This document shows positions 9,580-19,400 of a stretch of 64,000 nucleotides of DNA, one piece after another. A program made the position numbers and the translations under genes. Location of the stretch: NCBI RefSeq assembly GCF_947494125.1, contig NZ_CANLTU010000015.1, positions 1-64,000 on the forward strand. The letters are read 5' to 3'. Origin of the DNA: an uncultured Tenacibaculum sp. (lineage in GTDB: Bacteria; Bacteroidota; Bacteroidia; Flavobacteriales; Flavobacteriaceae). How positions within the stretch are numbered: position 1 is the stretch's first letter; the number at the start of each line of letters is the position of its first letter. The notes beneath the pieces were generated by a model, which had not been told where the DNA came from, did no database searches, and saw nothing but the letters and a program-made list of their open reading frames with translations.

Positions 9580-10917
9580 ATGTTTAAAAAGATATTAATT
9601 GCCAATAGAGGTGAAATTGCGCTACGCGTAATTAGAACCTGTAAAGAGATGGGAATAAAAACTGTAGCTGTATATTCGAAAGCAGATGCAGAAAGTTTAC
9701 ACGTAAAATTTGCAGATGAGGCTGTTTGTATTGGACCTGCTCCTAGTAGCGAGTCTTATTTAAAAATGGCAAACATTATAGCAGCAGCGGAAATTACAAA
9801 TGCTGATGCAATTCATCCAGGATATGGGTTTCTATCTGAAAATGCAAAATTTTCAAAATTATGTGATGAACATGATATAAAGTTTATTGGAGCTTCACCT
9901 GAAATGATTGACCGTATGGGAGACAAAGCAAATGCTAAGTCTACTATGTTAGCTGCTGGCGTACCATGTGTACCAGGAAGTGAAGGTGTTATCGAAACTT
10001 TTGAAGCTTGTGTAAAAACTGCAGTAGAAACTGGCTACCCTGTAATGTTAAAAGCATCTGCCGGTGGTGGTGGAAAAGGAATGCGTGCTGTATGGAAACC
10101 TGAAGATTTAAAAGATGCATGGGATTCTGCTAGACAAGAGTCTAAAGCAGCTTTTGGAAATGATGATATGTATATGGAGAAGCTAATTGAAGAGCCTCGC
10201 CATATCGAAATACAAATTATAGGTGATTCTTACGGAAAAGCTTGTCATTTATCAGAAAGAGATTGTTCTGTACAACGTCGTCATCAAAAATTAACTGAAG
10301 AGACTCCGTCTCCATTTATGACTGATGAATTACGTACTTCAATGGGAGATGCTGCTGTAAAAGCTGCTGAATACATTAAATATGAAGGTGCTGGAACTGT
10401 TGAATTTTTAGTAGATAAGCATCGTAATTTCTACTTTATGGAAATGAATACTCGTATCCAAGTAGAACATCCAATTACTGAGGAAGTTGTGGATTATGAT
10501 TTAATCCGTGAACAGATTTTAGTAGCAGCTGGAGTGCCAATTTCTGGAAAAAACTATTTACCACAATTGCATTCTATTGAATGTAGAATTAATGCAGAAG
10601 ATCCTTTTAACGGATTCAGACCTTCTCCAGGTAAAATTAGTTCTTACCATGCACCAGGCGGTCATGGAGTTCGTATAGATACGCATGTATATGCTGGCTA
10701 TATGATTCCTCCAAATTACGATTCAATGATTTCTAAATTAATTGTTACTGCACAAACTCGTGAAGAAGCAATTAACAAAATGAAACGTGCTTTAGATGAA
10801 TATGTAATTGAAGGTATAAAAACAACGATTCCTTTTCATAGACAATTAATGGATCATCCTGATTATATTGCTGGTAATTATACCACAAAATTCATGGAAG
10901 ATTTCGAAATGAAATAG
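9580..10917 (+). CDS. accC: Acetyl-CoA carboxylase, biotin carboxylase subunit
   Basis: 445 residues, full length. It begins [17 protein letters not shown] and has the three expected parts: N-terminal biotin carboxylase domain, ATP-grasp domain with the glycine-rich loop [11 protein letters not shown], and a C-terminal domain including [13 protein letters not shown] and ECRINAED. It carboxylates BCCP biotin with ATP and bicarbonate. It is the last gene of the fabH-accB-accC group and is followed by a clear terminator. The carboxyltransferase genes are not in the window. Confidence 0.97.
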   Translation: MFKKILIANRGEIALRVIRTCKEMGIKTVAVYSKADAESLHVKFADEAVCIGPAPSSESYLKMANIIAAAEITNADAIHPGYGFLSENAKFSKLCDEHDIKFIGASPEMIDRMGDKANAKSTMLAAGVPCVPGSEGVIETFEACVKTAVETGYPVMLKASAGGGGKGMRAVWKPEDLKDAWDSARQESKAAFGNDDMYMEKLIEEPRHIEIQIIGDSYGKACHLSERDCSVQRRHQKLTEETPSPFMTDELRTSMGDAAVKAAEYIKYEGAGTVEFLVDKHRNFYFMEMNTRIQVEHPITEEVVDYDLIREQILVAAGVPISGKNYLPQLHSIECRINAEDPFNGFRPSPGKISSYHAPGGHGVRIDTHVYAGYMIPPNYDSMISKLIVTAQTREEAINKMKRALDEYVIEGIKTTIPFHRQLMDHPDYIAGNYTTKFMEDFEMK

Positions 10918-10925
10918 ATAAAAAA

Positions 10926-10961
10926 CAAAAAGGTCAATGATAAATTCATTGACCTTTTTTT
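10926..10961 (+). terminator. Intrinsic terminator after accC
   Basis: AAAAGGTCAATGA (10928-10940) pairs with TCATTGACCTTTT (from 10946) around a 5-base loop; a T run follows. Confidence 0.92.
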
Positions 10962-11028
10962 ATACCTTGAATTTTCTTGTAATAATTAGACACTTTTAAC
11001 GTCTATTTTTTTATTAAAAACAAACTTC

Positions 11029-11892
11029 ATGAAAAAATTTAACTTTATAATTTTAGTATTATTCCTTTCGATTAATTTATTTGCTCAAATAGACAAACCA
11101 AGCTTGAGCCCTAAAATTATTACACAACAAAAAGTTGGTCTTACAAATTTCACTTTAGAATATGGGCAACCCAGTAAAAATGACCGAGAGATCTTTGGTT
11201 CTTTAATACCTTATAACAAACTATGGCGAACTGGAGCAAATGCTTCAACCAAAATAACAGTAAACAAAGAAGTCTCTTTTGCTAATCATAAAATTCCTGC
11301 TGGAACTTATGGTTTATATACCATTCCTAATAAAAAAGAATGGACTATTATAATTCATAAAAAAAGTAATTTATGGGGTGCTGGAGGTTATGATAAAAAT
11401 AATGATTTAGTTCGCTTTACTGTTCCTGTAGAAAAAACTCAGTGTCTTACAGAAACATTAAATATAGGTTTTGAAAAGTTTACTGTTAATGGTGCTCATT
11501 TGTTTATCTCTTGGGAAAATTCAAAAGTAATTATACCTGTTGACGTAGATTCTGATGCTATTATTCAAAATCAAATAAATGAAAAAATAATTAATTCGAA
11601 AACTACAGTTAAAGCACAAACTTATTTTGATGCTGCTCAGTATTATTATTTAAAAAATAAAAACTTAGATACCGCCTTTGAATGGTTTAGTAAAGCTGTT
11701 GATTTAAGACCTGGTGCTTTTTGGTATGTTTATTATAAAGCCGAATTGGCTTTTCTTTTAAAGAAAAATGATATTGCTAAACAAGGTGCTACAAAATGTT
11801 TAAAAGCCGCTAAAGAGAGTAAATCATCAGATTATGGATACATTTCTAAATGCTCTTTATTATTAAAAGCAATTAATGCTAGTGAAAAATAA
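11029..11892 (+). CDS. Secreted DUF2911 protein with TPR-like C-terminus
   Basis: 287 residues with a clear signal peptide (about 1-20, LFAQ). Residues 30-165 match DUF2911, with motifs LWRTGANASTKI and PAGTYGLYTIP, a family frequent in Bacteroidota and of unknown role. Residues about 195-285 are helical with TPR character (DAAQYYYLKNKNLDTAFEWF). It is likely periplasmic. It starts after the accC terminator and may share a message with the Kdo transferase gene 30 bases downstream. No function is assigned. Confidence 0.82.
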   Translation: MKKFNFIILVLFLSINLFAQIDKPSLSPKIITQQKVGLTNFTLEYGQPSKNDREIFGSLIPYNKLWRTGANASTKITVNKEVSFANHKIPAGTYGLYTIPNKKEWTIIIHKKSNLWGAGGYDKNNDLVRFTVPVEKTQCLTETLNIGFEKFTVNGAHLFISWENSKVIIPVDVDSDAIIQNQINEKIINSKTTVKAQTYFDAAQYYYLKNKNLDTAFEWFSKAVDLRPGAFWYVYYKAELAFLLKKNDIAKQGATKCLKAAKESKSSDYGYISKCSLLLKAINASEK

Positions 11893-11922
11893 CTTTTCTT
11901 AATTATTTCATAGATTCGCAGT

Positions 11923-13161
11923 ATGAATTTGCTCTATAACTTATTACTTTTTAAAGTATCAATCATACTTCCTATAATTGCCTTATTTAATAAAAAAATA
12001 AGGCTTTTTGTTAATGGCAGAAAAGAAACATTTAGTAAACTTGACAGTATTACCCCTTCAGATAAAGTTCTTTGGTTTCACGCTGCTTCATTAGGCGAAT
12101 TTGAGCAAGGTAGACCTATTATAGAAGATTTAAAAAAACAATATATAGATCATAAAATTGTTGTCACCTTCTTCTCTCCTTCTGGTTATGAAATAAGAAA
12201 AAACTATAAACTTGCTGATGTAATTTGTTACTTACCTCTTGACACCAAAGCAAACGTTAGAAAGTTTATTAATAAAATACACCCAGATATTGCCATTATT
12301 ATTAAATATGAATTCTGGCCAAACCTTTTATCTGAACTAAAAAAACAAAACATACATACAATTTTAATTTCTGGTATTTTTAGGAAGAAACAATCTTTCT
12401 TTAAATGGTACGGTAAATTTACTAGAAGTAAATTAAAAGCATTTGATCACTTTTTTGTTCAAAATGAAATATCTAAAAAATTATTATCATCCATTAATTT
12501 TGAAAACACTACAATAGCTGGTGATACTCGTTTTGATAGAGTTTATGATATTTTAAAGCAAGACAACTCTCTTGATTTTATTTCTCAATTTAAAAACAAC
12601 TCTTATACCATTGTTGCTGGAAGCACATGGAAAGAGGATGAAAAATTATTAGTTAATTATATTAATAATGTTGCTTCAAATGATGAAAAATTTATCATAG
12701 CCCCTCATAATATAAATGAGAAACAAATACTAGAATTACAAAAATCTATTCATAAAAAAACAGCATTATATTCTAAGAAAGATGGTTTAAACTTATCAGA
12801 ATACCAAGTTTTTATCATCGACACGATTGGTCTCCTAACTAAAATATATTCATATGCAGATGTTGCATACGTAGGTGGTGGTTTGGCTACTGGGCTTCAT
12901 AATATTTTAGAACCGGCTACTTTTAAAATACCTATTGTTTTTGGAGGCAACAAGTATAAGAAATTTAAAGAGGCTACCGATTTAATTGATTTGAAGAGTG
13001 TTACAATTGTTACAAACAATGAAAAATTTTCTAGTATTTTTACCGTTTTAAAGAATGATAAAAATTTAAGAGAACAAATGGGGGAAACAAATCATAATTA
13101 TATAAAAGATAATATTGGAGCTACAAAAGCCATTTTAAATTATATTAAAACCGTTATATAA
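11923..13161 (+). CDS. waaA: 3-deoxy-D-manno-octulosonic acid (Kdo) transferase
   Basis: 412 residues, GT30 family. An N-terminal membrane anchor is followed by HAASLGEFEQGRPI, which holds the catalytic base glutamate, then IKYEFWPNLL and a C-terminal nucleotide-sugar domain with YVGGGLATGLHNILEPA. The enzyme attaches Kdo from CMP-Kdo to lipid IVA in the inner core of lipopolysaccharide, at the cytoplasmic face of the inner membrane. Its stop codon overlaps the first base of the next start (13161), so translation of the YeeE gene is probably coupled. Confidence 0.95.
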   Translation: MNLLYNLLLFKVSIILPIIALFNKKIRLFVNGRKETFSKLDSITPSDKVLWFHAASLGEFEQGRPIIEDLKKQYIDHKIVVTFFSPSGYEIRKNYKLADVICYLPLDTKANVRKFINKIHPDIAIIIKYEFWPNLLSELKKQNIHTILISGIFRKKQSFFKWYGKFTRSKLKAFDHFFVQNEISKKLLSSINFENTTIAGDTRFDRVYDILKQDNSLDFISQFKNNSYTIVAGSTWKEDEKLLVNYINNVASNDEKFIIAPHNINEKQILELQKSIHKKTALYSKKDGLNLSEYQVFIIDTIGLLTKIYSYADVAYVGGGLATGLHNILEPATFKIPIVFGGNKYKKFKEATDLIDLKSVTIVTNNEKFSSIFTVLKNDKNLREQMGETNHNYIKDNIGATKAILNYIKTVI

Positions 13162-13721
13162 TGGATATTTTATTTCAACCTTGGTCTTGGTATGTATCTG
13201 GTCCATTAATAGCTTTAGTTCTATTTTTCTTTTTCTTTTTTGGAAAAAACTTTGGTGTATCTACAAATTTAGAAACTATGTGTACCATTGCTGGTGCAGG
13301 AAAAATCTCTGATTATTTTAAAAAAGATTGGAAAGAACGTGATTGGGCACTTGTTTTTATTATTGGACTTATTATTGGTGGATATATTACTATAAATTAT
13401 TTATCGGCTTCAGCTACTATAAATTTAAACCCTAAAACAGTAAAAGATTTAGCTGATTTAGGTTTTGCTAATGCTGGTAGTTCTTTTTTACCTAGTGAAA
13501 TTTTTAATATTGAAAACATGTTATCTCTAAAAGGTTTTGTTCTATTACTGGTAGCTGGTATTTTTATTGGTTTTGGTACTCGATATGCTGGAGGATGTAC
13601 TTCTGGTCATGCTATTACTGGATTAAGTAGCCTTCAATTACCTTCTTTAATTGCTGTTATAGGTTTTTTTATAGGTGGTTTATTTATGACATGGATTTTA
13701 TTCCCTTTAATTTTTGGATAG
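13161..13721 (+). CDS. YeeE/YedE family membrane protein, N-terminal half-transporter
   Basis: 186 residues with about five hydrophobic helices. It carries a family motif GGCTSGHAITGLS near residue 150 and a cysteine in METMCTIAGAG near residue 40. YeeE/YedE (TsuA/PmpAB-like) proteins move thiosulfate or other reduced sulfur compounds, with conserved cysteines involved in transport. Here the transporter is split into two short genes that overlap, which is common in Bacteroidota and proteobacteria. The substrate is inferred. Confidence 0.85.
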   Translation: MDILFQPWSWYVSGPLIALVLFFFFFFGKNFGVSTNLETMCTIAGAGKISDYFKKDWKERDWALVFIIGLIIGGYITINYLSASATINLNPKTVKDLADLGFANAGSSFLPSEIFNIENMLSLKGFVLLLVAGIFIGFGTRYAGGCTSGHAITGLSSLQLPSLIAVIGFFIGGLFMTWILFPLIFG

Positions 13722-13722
13722 T

Positions 13723-14136
13723 ATGAAGAATTTAAAATTTTTATTATTAGGTGTTTTCTTTGGAATTGTTCTAACCAAATCTGAAGCTATTTCATGGTAT
13801 AGAATTTATGAAATGTTTAAATTTCAATCATTTCATATGTATGGAATCATTGGATCTGCTGTTGGAGTTTCTATGATTTTAATGTATTTCTTTAAAAACG
13901 GAAAGATTAAAGATTACTTAGGTAATCAAATTACTATAAAAGAAAAGAAAAAAGGTTTTATAAGAACTTTAGTTGGTGGAACAGTTTTTGGTCTTGGATG
14001 GGCTTTAGCAGGTGCTTGCCCTGCTCCTCTTTTTGTATTAATTGGTCATGGAATGTTACCAATCATAATCGTTTTAATTGGCGCAATGTTAGGTGCTTTC
14101 ATTTATGGGATACTAAGCAAAAAACTACCCCATTAA
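13723..14136 (+). CDS. YeeE/YedE (DUF6691-like) membrane protein, second half-transporter
   Basis: 137 residues from the ATG at 13723. The open frame reaches a TTG at 13714 inside the previous gene, but the start right after the previous stop is more natural. About four membrane helices are visible, with the conserved cysteine motif GWALAGACPAPLFVLIGHG near residue 95. It pairs with the preceding gene to form a complete sulfur-compound transporter. Its 3' end overlaps the 3' end of the convergent DUF4230 gene by 4 bases, and no separate terminator is visible. Confidence 0.83.
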   Translation: MKNLKFLLLGVFFGIVLTKSEAISWYRIYEMFKFQSFHMYGIIGSAVGVSMILMYFFKNGKIKDYLGNQITIKEKKKGFIRTLVGGTVFGLGWALAGACPAPLFVLIGHGMLPIIIVLIGAMLGAFIYGILSKKLPH

Positions 14137-14735
14137 TCTTTAATTAAAATTACTTCTGATATTTTTGAGTTTGTATTATCTATAACCTCCCAGTTATAAA
14201 TTTTTGAAAGTTGATATATTTTAGACAACTCTTCAAATAAGCGTGTTTTAGCCTCTTTTTGTAAGTTAGACACAGTAATTGTTGACTTTATCTTTTCAAT
14301 TGATTTATCAGTAAGTTTATTCAATTCTGACTTAGAAAACGTATTGAATTGACTTTGTTGCAAATCGAAATATTTAATATCTGGTGAAATTACAACTTCT
14401 TCTTCTGGAATTTTATTAATAATTATTTGTTTACCTATACTATCTATTTGAATATCTAATTTAGATAAATCGTAGCCGACCTCAACTTTTGCATTAACTG
14501 ATAACATTGCTTTTTTTTCAAAAGACAAATAATTGTAAAAGTATTTTTTGGTATCGGAAAAACTATACATCTCAGAAAAACTACCTTCAGAAACCACCAG
14601 TTTACTTAAATTCTGAATTCCATTTAAAACTACTTTAATTTCTTCCTGTTGGTGTTTTTCTTCTTTTCGCTCGTACCAAAATTTGGCAATTAAAAACCCT
14701 AATAAAAAAATGGCTGTATATTTTAAAAGACGCAT
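14133..14735 (-). CDS. DUF4230 membrane-anchored protein
   Basis: 200 residues with one N-terminal membrane helix (about 5-20) and the rest outside the membrane. Motifs LVVSEGSFSEMYSFSD, LSVNAKVEVGYDLSKL and IPEEEVVISPDIKYFD fit the DUF4230 family, whose function is unknown. It lies 53 bases downstream of lspA on the same strand, so it may be read from the same message. Confidence 0.8.
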   Translation of the reverse strand: MRLLKYTAIFLLGFLIAKFWYERKEEKHQQEEIKVVLNGIQNLSKLVVSEGSFSEMYSFSDTKKYFYNYLSFEKKAMLSVNAKVEVGYDLSKLDIQIDSIGKQIIINKIPEEEVVISPDIKYFDLQQSQFNTFSKSELNKLTDKSIEKIKSTITVSNLQKEAKTRLFEELSKIYQLSKIYNWEVIDNTNSKISEVILIKD

Positions 14736-14788
14736 ACTATTTATTTTCTATAAATATAGAAAAACTATATGAAGTATATTTTTAAAAA

Positions 14789-15370
14789 TTATGCTGTTTT
14801 TTCTTCTTTCGGAAACGCTTGTTTGTTAAACAAGAACAATAGTATTACTCCAATGGTAATCCAAGAATCTGCTCCATTGAATATTGCATTAAAAAATGTA
14901 AAACTCTCTCCTTCATACATTGGAAAATATAACATATCTACAACTTTCCCATAAAATAATTCTCCATAAGGTTTATCAGAAAATAAAGTTGCTACATTAT
15001 TGTATGATGAATCGAAAATTACTCCGTAAAAAACAGAATCTATAATATTACCTACTGCACCAGCTAAGATTAATGCTATAGCTACAACAACAGCTGTATG
15101 AGCTTTCCTTTTTATAGTTTGCCATAACCAATATATAATACCAGATACTGCAACCACTCTAAACAATGTTAAAAATAACTTACCTGCTTTCCCTCCAAAT
15201 TCAAAACCCCATGCCATACCGTTATTTTCAGTAAAATGGATTTTAAACCAATCGCTAAATACGACTACTTCTTCTCCTAAGTGAAAATGAGTTTTGACAT
15301 ATATTTTACTAATTTGATCAATTAATATTGCCAAAATTACGGTAAGTATTGCTATATTTTTTTTAGACAT
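14789..15370 (-). CDS. lspA: Lipoprotein signal peptidase (signal peptidase II)
   Basis: 193 residues with four hydrophobic helices. The two catalytic aspartates are in the conserved settings GNIIDSVFYG and FNGADSWITIG. The enzyme cuts the signal peptide of diacylglyceryl-prolipoproteins, of which several are encoded in this window. It belongs to the ileS-dksA-lspA neighbourhood of Bacteroidota, here interrupted by one extra gene. Confidence 0.95.
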   Translation of the reverse strand: MSKKNIAILTVILAILIDQISKIYVKTHFHLGEEVVVFSDWFKIHFTENNGMAWGFEFGGKAGKLFLTLFRVVAVSGIIYWLWQTIKRKAHTAVVVAIALILAGAVGNIIDSVFYGVIFDSSYNNVATLFSDKPYGELFYGKVVDMLYFPMYEGESFTFFNAIFNGADSWITIGVILLFLFNKQAFPKEEKTA

Positions 15371-15413
15371 TTCTAGAATTTAATAGCAACAAAAATAAGA
15401 AAAGTATTGGTTT

Positions 15414-16061
15414 TTACTCTGTTATTAGAATAACATTAGCATTTATAGATTTTACTTTAAAATTAAAGCTAGAAATCTCTTTCTTTTTATAGTATTGATT
15501 ATCTATTCTTCTAGTATTTAAAACTATTTCGCCCTTTGTGGTTTCTATATTTAAACTCGTGTTTTTATTTAATTGAGCGTATACATTCCCTAAAAATAAA
15601 GTGACCTGAGTATTCCCTAATACTTTATTTAGTTTAATATTTCCTTTTTCAATAAAAATTGACAAATCGCCTTTGTAACTTTTAGATGTTATCCCTATTG
15701 CTTTTCCATGCACTATAAGTTTTTTGTTTTTTGGAACTTTAATAACAGCTCTGGCTCTTTCTATCCGTTTTGTTATATATTTTCTAAAAACCTCTTTATG
15801 AATTGATTTAAAATTAAGTTTAAATCCAACTTCTAAAACTTCTTTTTTTTCTGTAAAAAGAATTGCATGTGTATTAGGGTTTTCATCTAATAGAATTATT
15901 TCTAACTCATCATTTATAGAATTTTCAATAACAAGATCATCTAGTCCATTCGTTATAATCTCTATTATTTCAGACTGTATACTTCTCTTTTCCATTAATT
16001 TTTCTTGTGAAAAAAGTAATAAATTTGAGAATGCAAAAAATATTAAAAAATAAATTTTCAT
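15414..16061 (-). CDS. Secreted protein of unknown function
   Basis: 215 residues with a signal peptide (about 1-19, LLFSQ). The mature part is strand-rich with short repeats (LVIENSINDELEIILLDE, LIVHGKAIGITSKSYKGD, GNIKLNKVLGNTQVTLFLGN) that recall the beta-helix-like DUF4097 putative adhesins, but the match is weak. I do not recognise the family with confidence. It sits between lspA and the DksA-family gene, and the dksA terminator overlaps the bases before its start. Confidence 0.6.
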   Translation of the reverse strand: MKIYFLIFFAFSNLLLFSQEKLMEKRSIQSEIIEIITNGLDDLVIENSINDELEIILLDENPNTHAILFTEKKEVLEVGFKLNFKSIHKEVFRKYITKRIERARAVIKVPKNKKLIVHGKAIGITSKSYKGDLSIFIEKGNIKLNKVLGNTQVTLFLGNVYAQLNKNTSLNIETTKGEIVLNTRRIDNQYYKKKEISSFNFKVKSINANVILITE

Positions 16062-16063
16062 AC

Positions 16064-16088
16064 AAAAAAAGCCTCTTTACAGAGGCTT
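16064..16088 (-). terminator. Intrinsic terminator after the ileS-dksA unit
   Basis: On the minus strand AAGCCTCT pairs with AGAGGCTT (16081-16088 and 16069-16076) around a 4-base loop, and the stem is followed by seven T (16064-16070). It separates dksA from the unknown secreted gene. Confidence 0.85.
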
Positions 16089-16110
16089 GATATACTTAAC
16101 TTAATATTAT

Positions 16111-16488
16111 TTATTGTTTACGTTTTGCTTCTATGCTCAATGTTGCATGAGGCACTAACTTTAAACGTTCTTTTTGAATTAATTTACCTGTAACTCTACA
16201 AATTCCGTATGTTTTATTTTCTATACGAACTAATCCATTTTTTAAATCACGAATAAATTTTTCTTGTCTTATGGCTAATTGCATATTTGCTTCTTTAGCC
16301 ATAGTATCGGATCCTTCTTCAAACGACTTGAATGTTGGTGAAGTATCTTCAGTACCATTATCTGCTCCATTTTTATATGAATCTTGTAATAGTCTTAAAT
16401 CTTCTTCAGCGTGTTCAATTTTCTTTAAAATGATTTCTTTAAATTCTTGCAAATCATTATCAGAGTATCTTATTTTAATATCATCCAT
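16111..16488 (-). CDS. TraR/DksA family transcriptional regulator lacking zinc cysteines
   Basis: 125 residues: an N-terminal helical hairpin, then the C-terminal family motif YGICRVTGKLIQKERL, as in DksA. Only one cysteine is present in the whole protein, so the four-cysteine zinc site is absent. DksA proteins bind the RNA polymerase secondary channel and act with ppGpp. It starts 4 bases after the ileS stop and so is translated from the same message. The name DksA is by family only; the acidic hairpin-tip residues were not mapped. Confidence 0.85.
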   Translation of the reverse strand: MDDIKIRYSDNDLQEFKEIILKKIEHAEEDLRLLQDSYKNGADNGTEDTSPTFKSFEEGSDTMAKEANMQLAIRQEKFIRDLKNGLVRIENKTYGICRVTGKLIQKERLKLVPHATLSIEAKRKQ

Positions 16489-16492
16489 AATG

Positions 16493-19400
16493 CTATATTT
16501 TTTCTATTAACATCTTACTTTTTATGGTATCGAATTCTATTTCTGTACCAATCTTTAAATCATCAACAAAAATTAATGTATCTGTTAATGTTTCAGCTTT
16601 TATATAGTTTTCATTTGCTATAACCGAATTTTCTAAATCGGCAGCTTGTAAAATTGTTAACTTTATTTTATCAGTTACATCTAACCCAGTTTCTTTACGT
16701 GCGTTTTGAATTCTATTAATTAATTCTCTTGCAACTCCTTCTTTACGTAAATCATCATTAATTGTAACATCTAAAGCTACAGTTAAACCTTCAGCATTTG
16801 CTACCAACCAACCTTCGATATCTTTAGATGAAATCTCTACATCAGCGGTTTCTAAATTAATCATTTTATCATTAATTTCAATAGAAATACTCCCTTCTTT
16901 TTCAATTTTAATTATTTCCTTCTGACCAAACTTCTGTATCTCACTAGAAATCAACTTCATATCTTTTCCAAACTTTGGACCTAATGCTTTAAAGTTTGGT
17001 TTTATTTGTTTTACTAAAATACCTGAAGCATCATCTAACAACTCTATTTCTTTAACATTTACCTCAGATTTAATTAAATCTGCTACAGCTAAAATCTCTT
17101 CTTTTTGAGTTGCTCCTAATACAGGAATCATTATTTTCTGTAATGGTTGACGTACTTTTATTTTTTCTTTTGCTCTTAATGACAAAACTAATGAAGAAAT
17201 AATTTGCGCATTTTCCATTTTACGTTCTAATGATTTATCTACTAAATCTGCATTGTATTTTGGAAATTCTGATAAATGCACACTTTCAAATCCTTCTTTT
17301 TCTGTAGCATTAATTAAATCTTTATACAACCTATCCATGAAGAAAGGTGCTACTGGAGATCCTAATTTAGCTACTGTAAGCATACAGGTATATAAGGTTT
17401 GGTATGCTGAAATTTTATCTTGTGCATATTCTCCTTTCCAGAAACGTCTTCTACATAAACGAACATACCAGTTACTTAAATAATCTTGTACAAAGTCAGA
17501 AATTGCTCTTGTTGCTTTAGTTGGTTCATATTCTGCATAGAATTTATCTACTTTTTGAACCAGTGTATTTAATTCTGACAATATCCAACGGTCAATTTCT
17601 GGTCTATCATTTATAGCTATTTCAGCTTCGCTATATGTAAAATTATCAATATTTGCGTACAAAGTGAAAAATGAATACGTGTTGTATAATGTTCCAAAAA
17701 ACTTTCTGCTAACTTCTGTAATCCCGTCTAAATCAAATTTTAAATTATCCCAAGGGTTAGCATTTGATATCATATACCAACGAGTAGCATCTGGACCATA
17801 TTTATCTAAAGTAGTAAATGGATCTACTCCATTCCCTAAACGTTTAGACATTTTTTGTCCATTTTTATCTAATACCAATCCATTCGACACCACATTTTTA
17901 TATGCTTTATCATCAAAAACCATGGTTGCTATTGCGTGAAGTGTATAAAACCATCCTCTAGTTTGATCTACTCCTTCTGCTATAAAATCAGCTGTTTTCC
18001 AACCTTCTTCTACTAGTTCTTTATTTTCAAATGGATAGTGCCATTGTGCATATGGCATAGATCCTGAATCGAACCAAACATCAATTAAATCCGATTCACG
18101 TTGCATCGGTTGACCACTATCTGAAATTAATGTAATCTTATCTACTACATTCTTATGTAAATCTACTTTATCATAATTTTCTTCTGACATGTCTCCAGAT
18201 ACAAAATCAGCAAAAATATCTTCAGTCATTACACCAGCTTTCACAGCTCGTTGCATCTCTTCTTTTAATTCTGATACTGACCCTACTATTTTGGTTTCTT
18301 TTCCATCTTCTGTTCTCCAAACTGGCAATGGAATTCCCCAAAAACGTGAACGTGATAAATTCCAATCATTTGCATTTTTTAACCAGTTACCAAAACGACC
18401 TGTACCTGTTGCTTCTGGTTTCCAATTAATTTCTTCGTTTAAAGAGTGCATACGCTCTTTTACATCTGTAACTTTAATAAACCAAGAATCTAACGGGTAG
18501 TATAAAATTGGTTTATCTGTTCTCCAACAATGTGGATAACTGTGCACATATTTCTCTACCTTAAAAGCTTTATTTTCTTCTTTTAATTTAATAGCTATTT
18601 GTACATCTACAGATTTTTCTGGTGCTTCTCCTTCTGCATAATATTCATTCTTCACATACATTCCTGCAAACTCTCCCATGTCTTTAGTAAATTTACCTTG
18701 TAGATCTACTAATGGGACTAAATTATCGTTTGCATCTTTTACCAACATTGGTGGTACTCCTGCATCTTTTGCTACCAAAGCATCATCTGCTCCAAATGTA
18801 GGTGCTGTATGTACAATACCAGTTCCATCTTCTGTTGTTACAAAGTCTCCTGGTATAACTCTAAATGCTTTCTCTGGAGTTTCGTATGGCAAACAATACG
18901 GTAATAATTGCTCGTATTTTATTCCTACTAAATCTGCTCCTTTACATTCTGCAACGACACTGTATGGTATTTGTTTATCTCCTGCGTTATATGAAACTAA
19001 ATCTGCTTCATTTTCTACTTCTTTAAACTTTTTCCCTGCAAATTGTTTTCCTACTAAAGGTTTCCCTAGTAATACTTGAATCGGTTCAAATGTATATTGA
19101 TTAAATGTTTTTACTAATACATAATCGATCTTTGGGCCTACTGTTAAAGCTGTATTACTTGGCAAAGTCCATGGAGTTGTTGTCCATGCTAAAATGTGTA
19201 TATCTCCTCGGTTTTCTAAAAAAACTGGTAATGTTTCTGAAACAGCTTTAAATTGTGCTACAACAGTAGTATCTGTTACATCTTGATAAGCTCCTGGCTG
19301 ATTTACCTCATGCGAACTTAATCCTGTACCTGCTTTCGGTGAATATGGTTGAATTGTGTACCCTTTGTACATCAAATCTTTATTATAAATTTGTTTTAAC

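Noticed and set aside
18678..19079. 133-codon open frame antisense to ileS
   Set aside because: It falls inside the conserved editing-domain coding of ileS and has no supporting signal.
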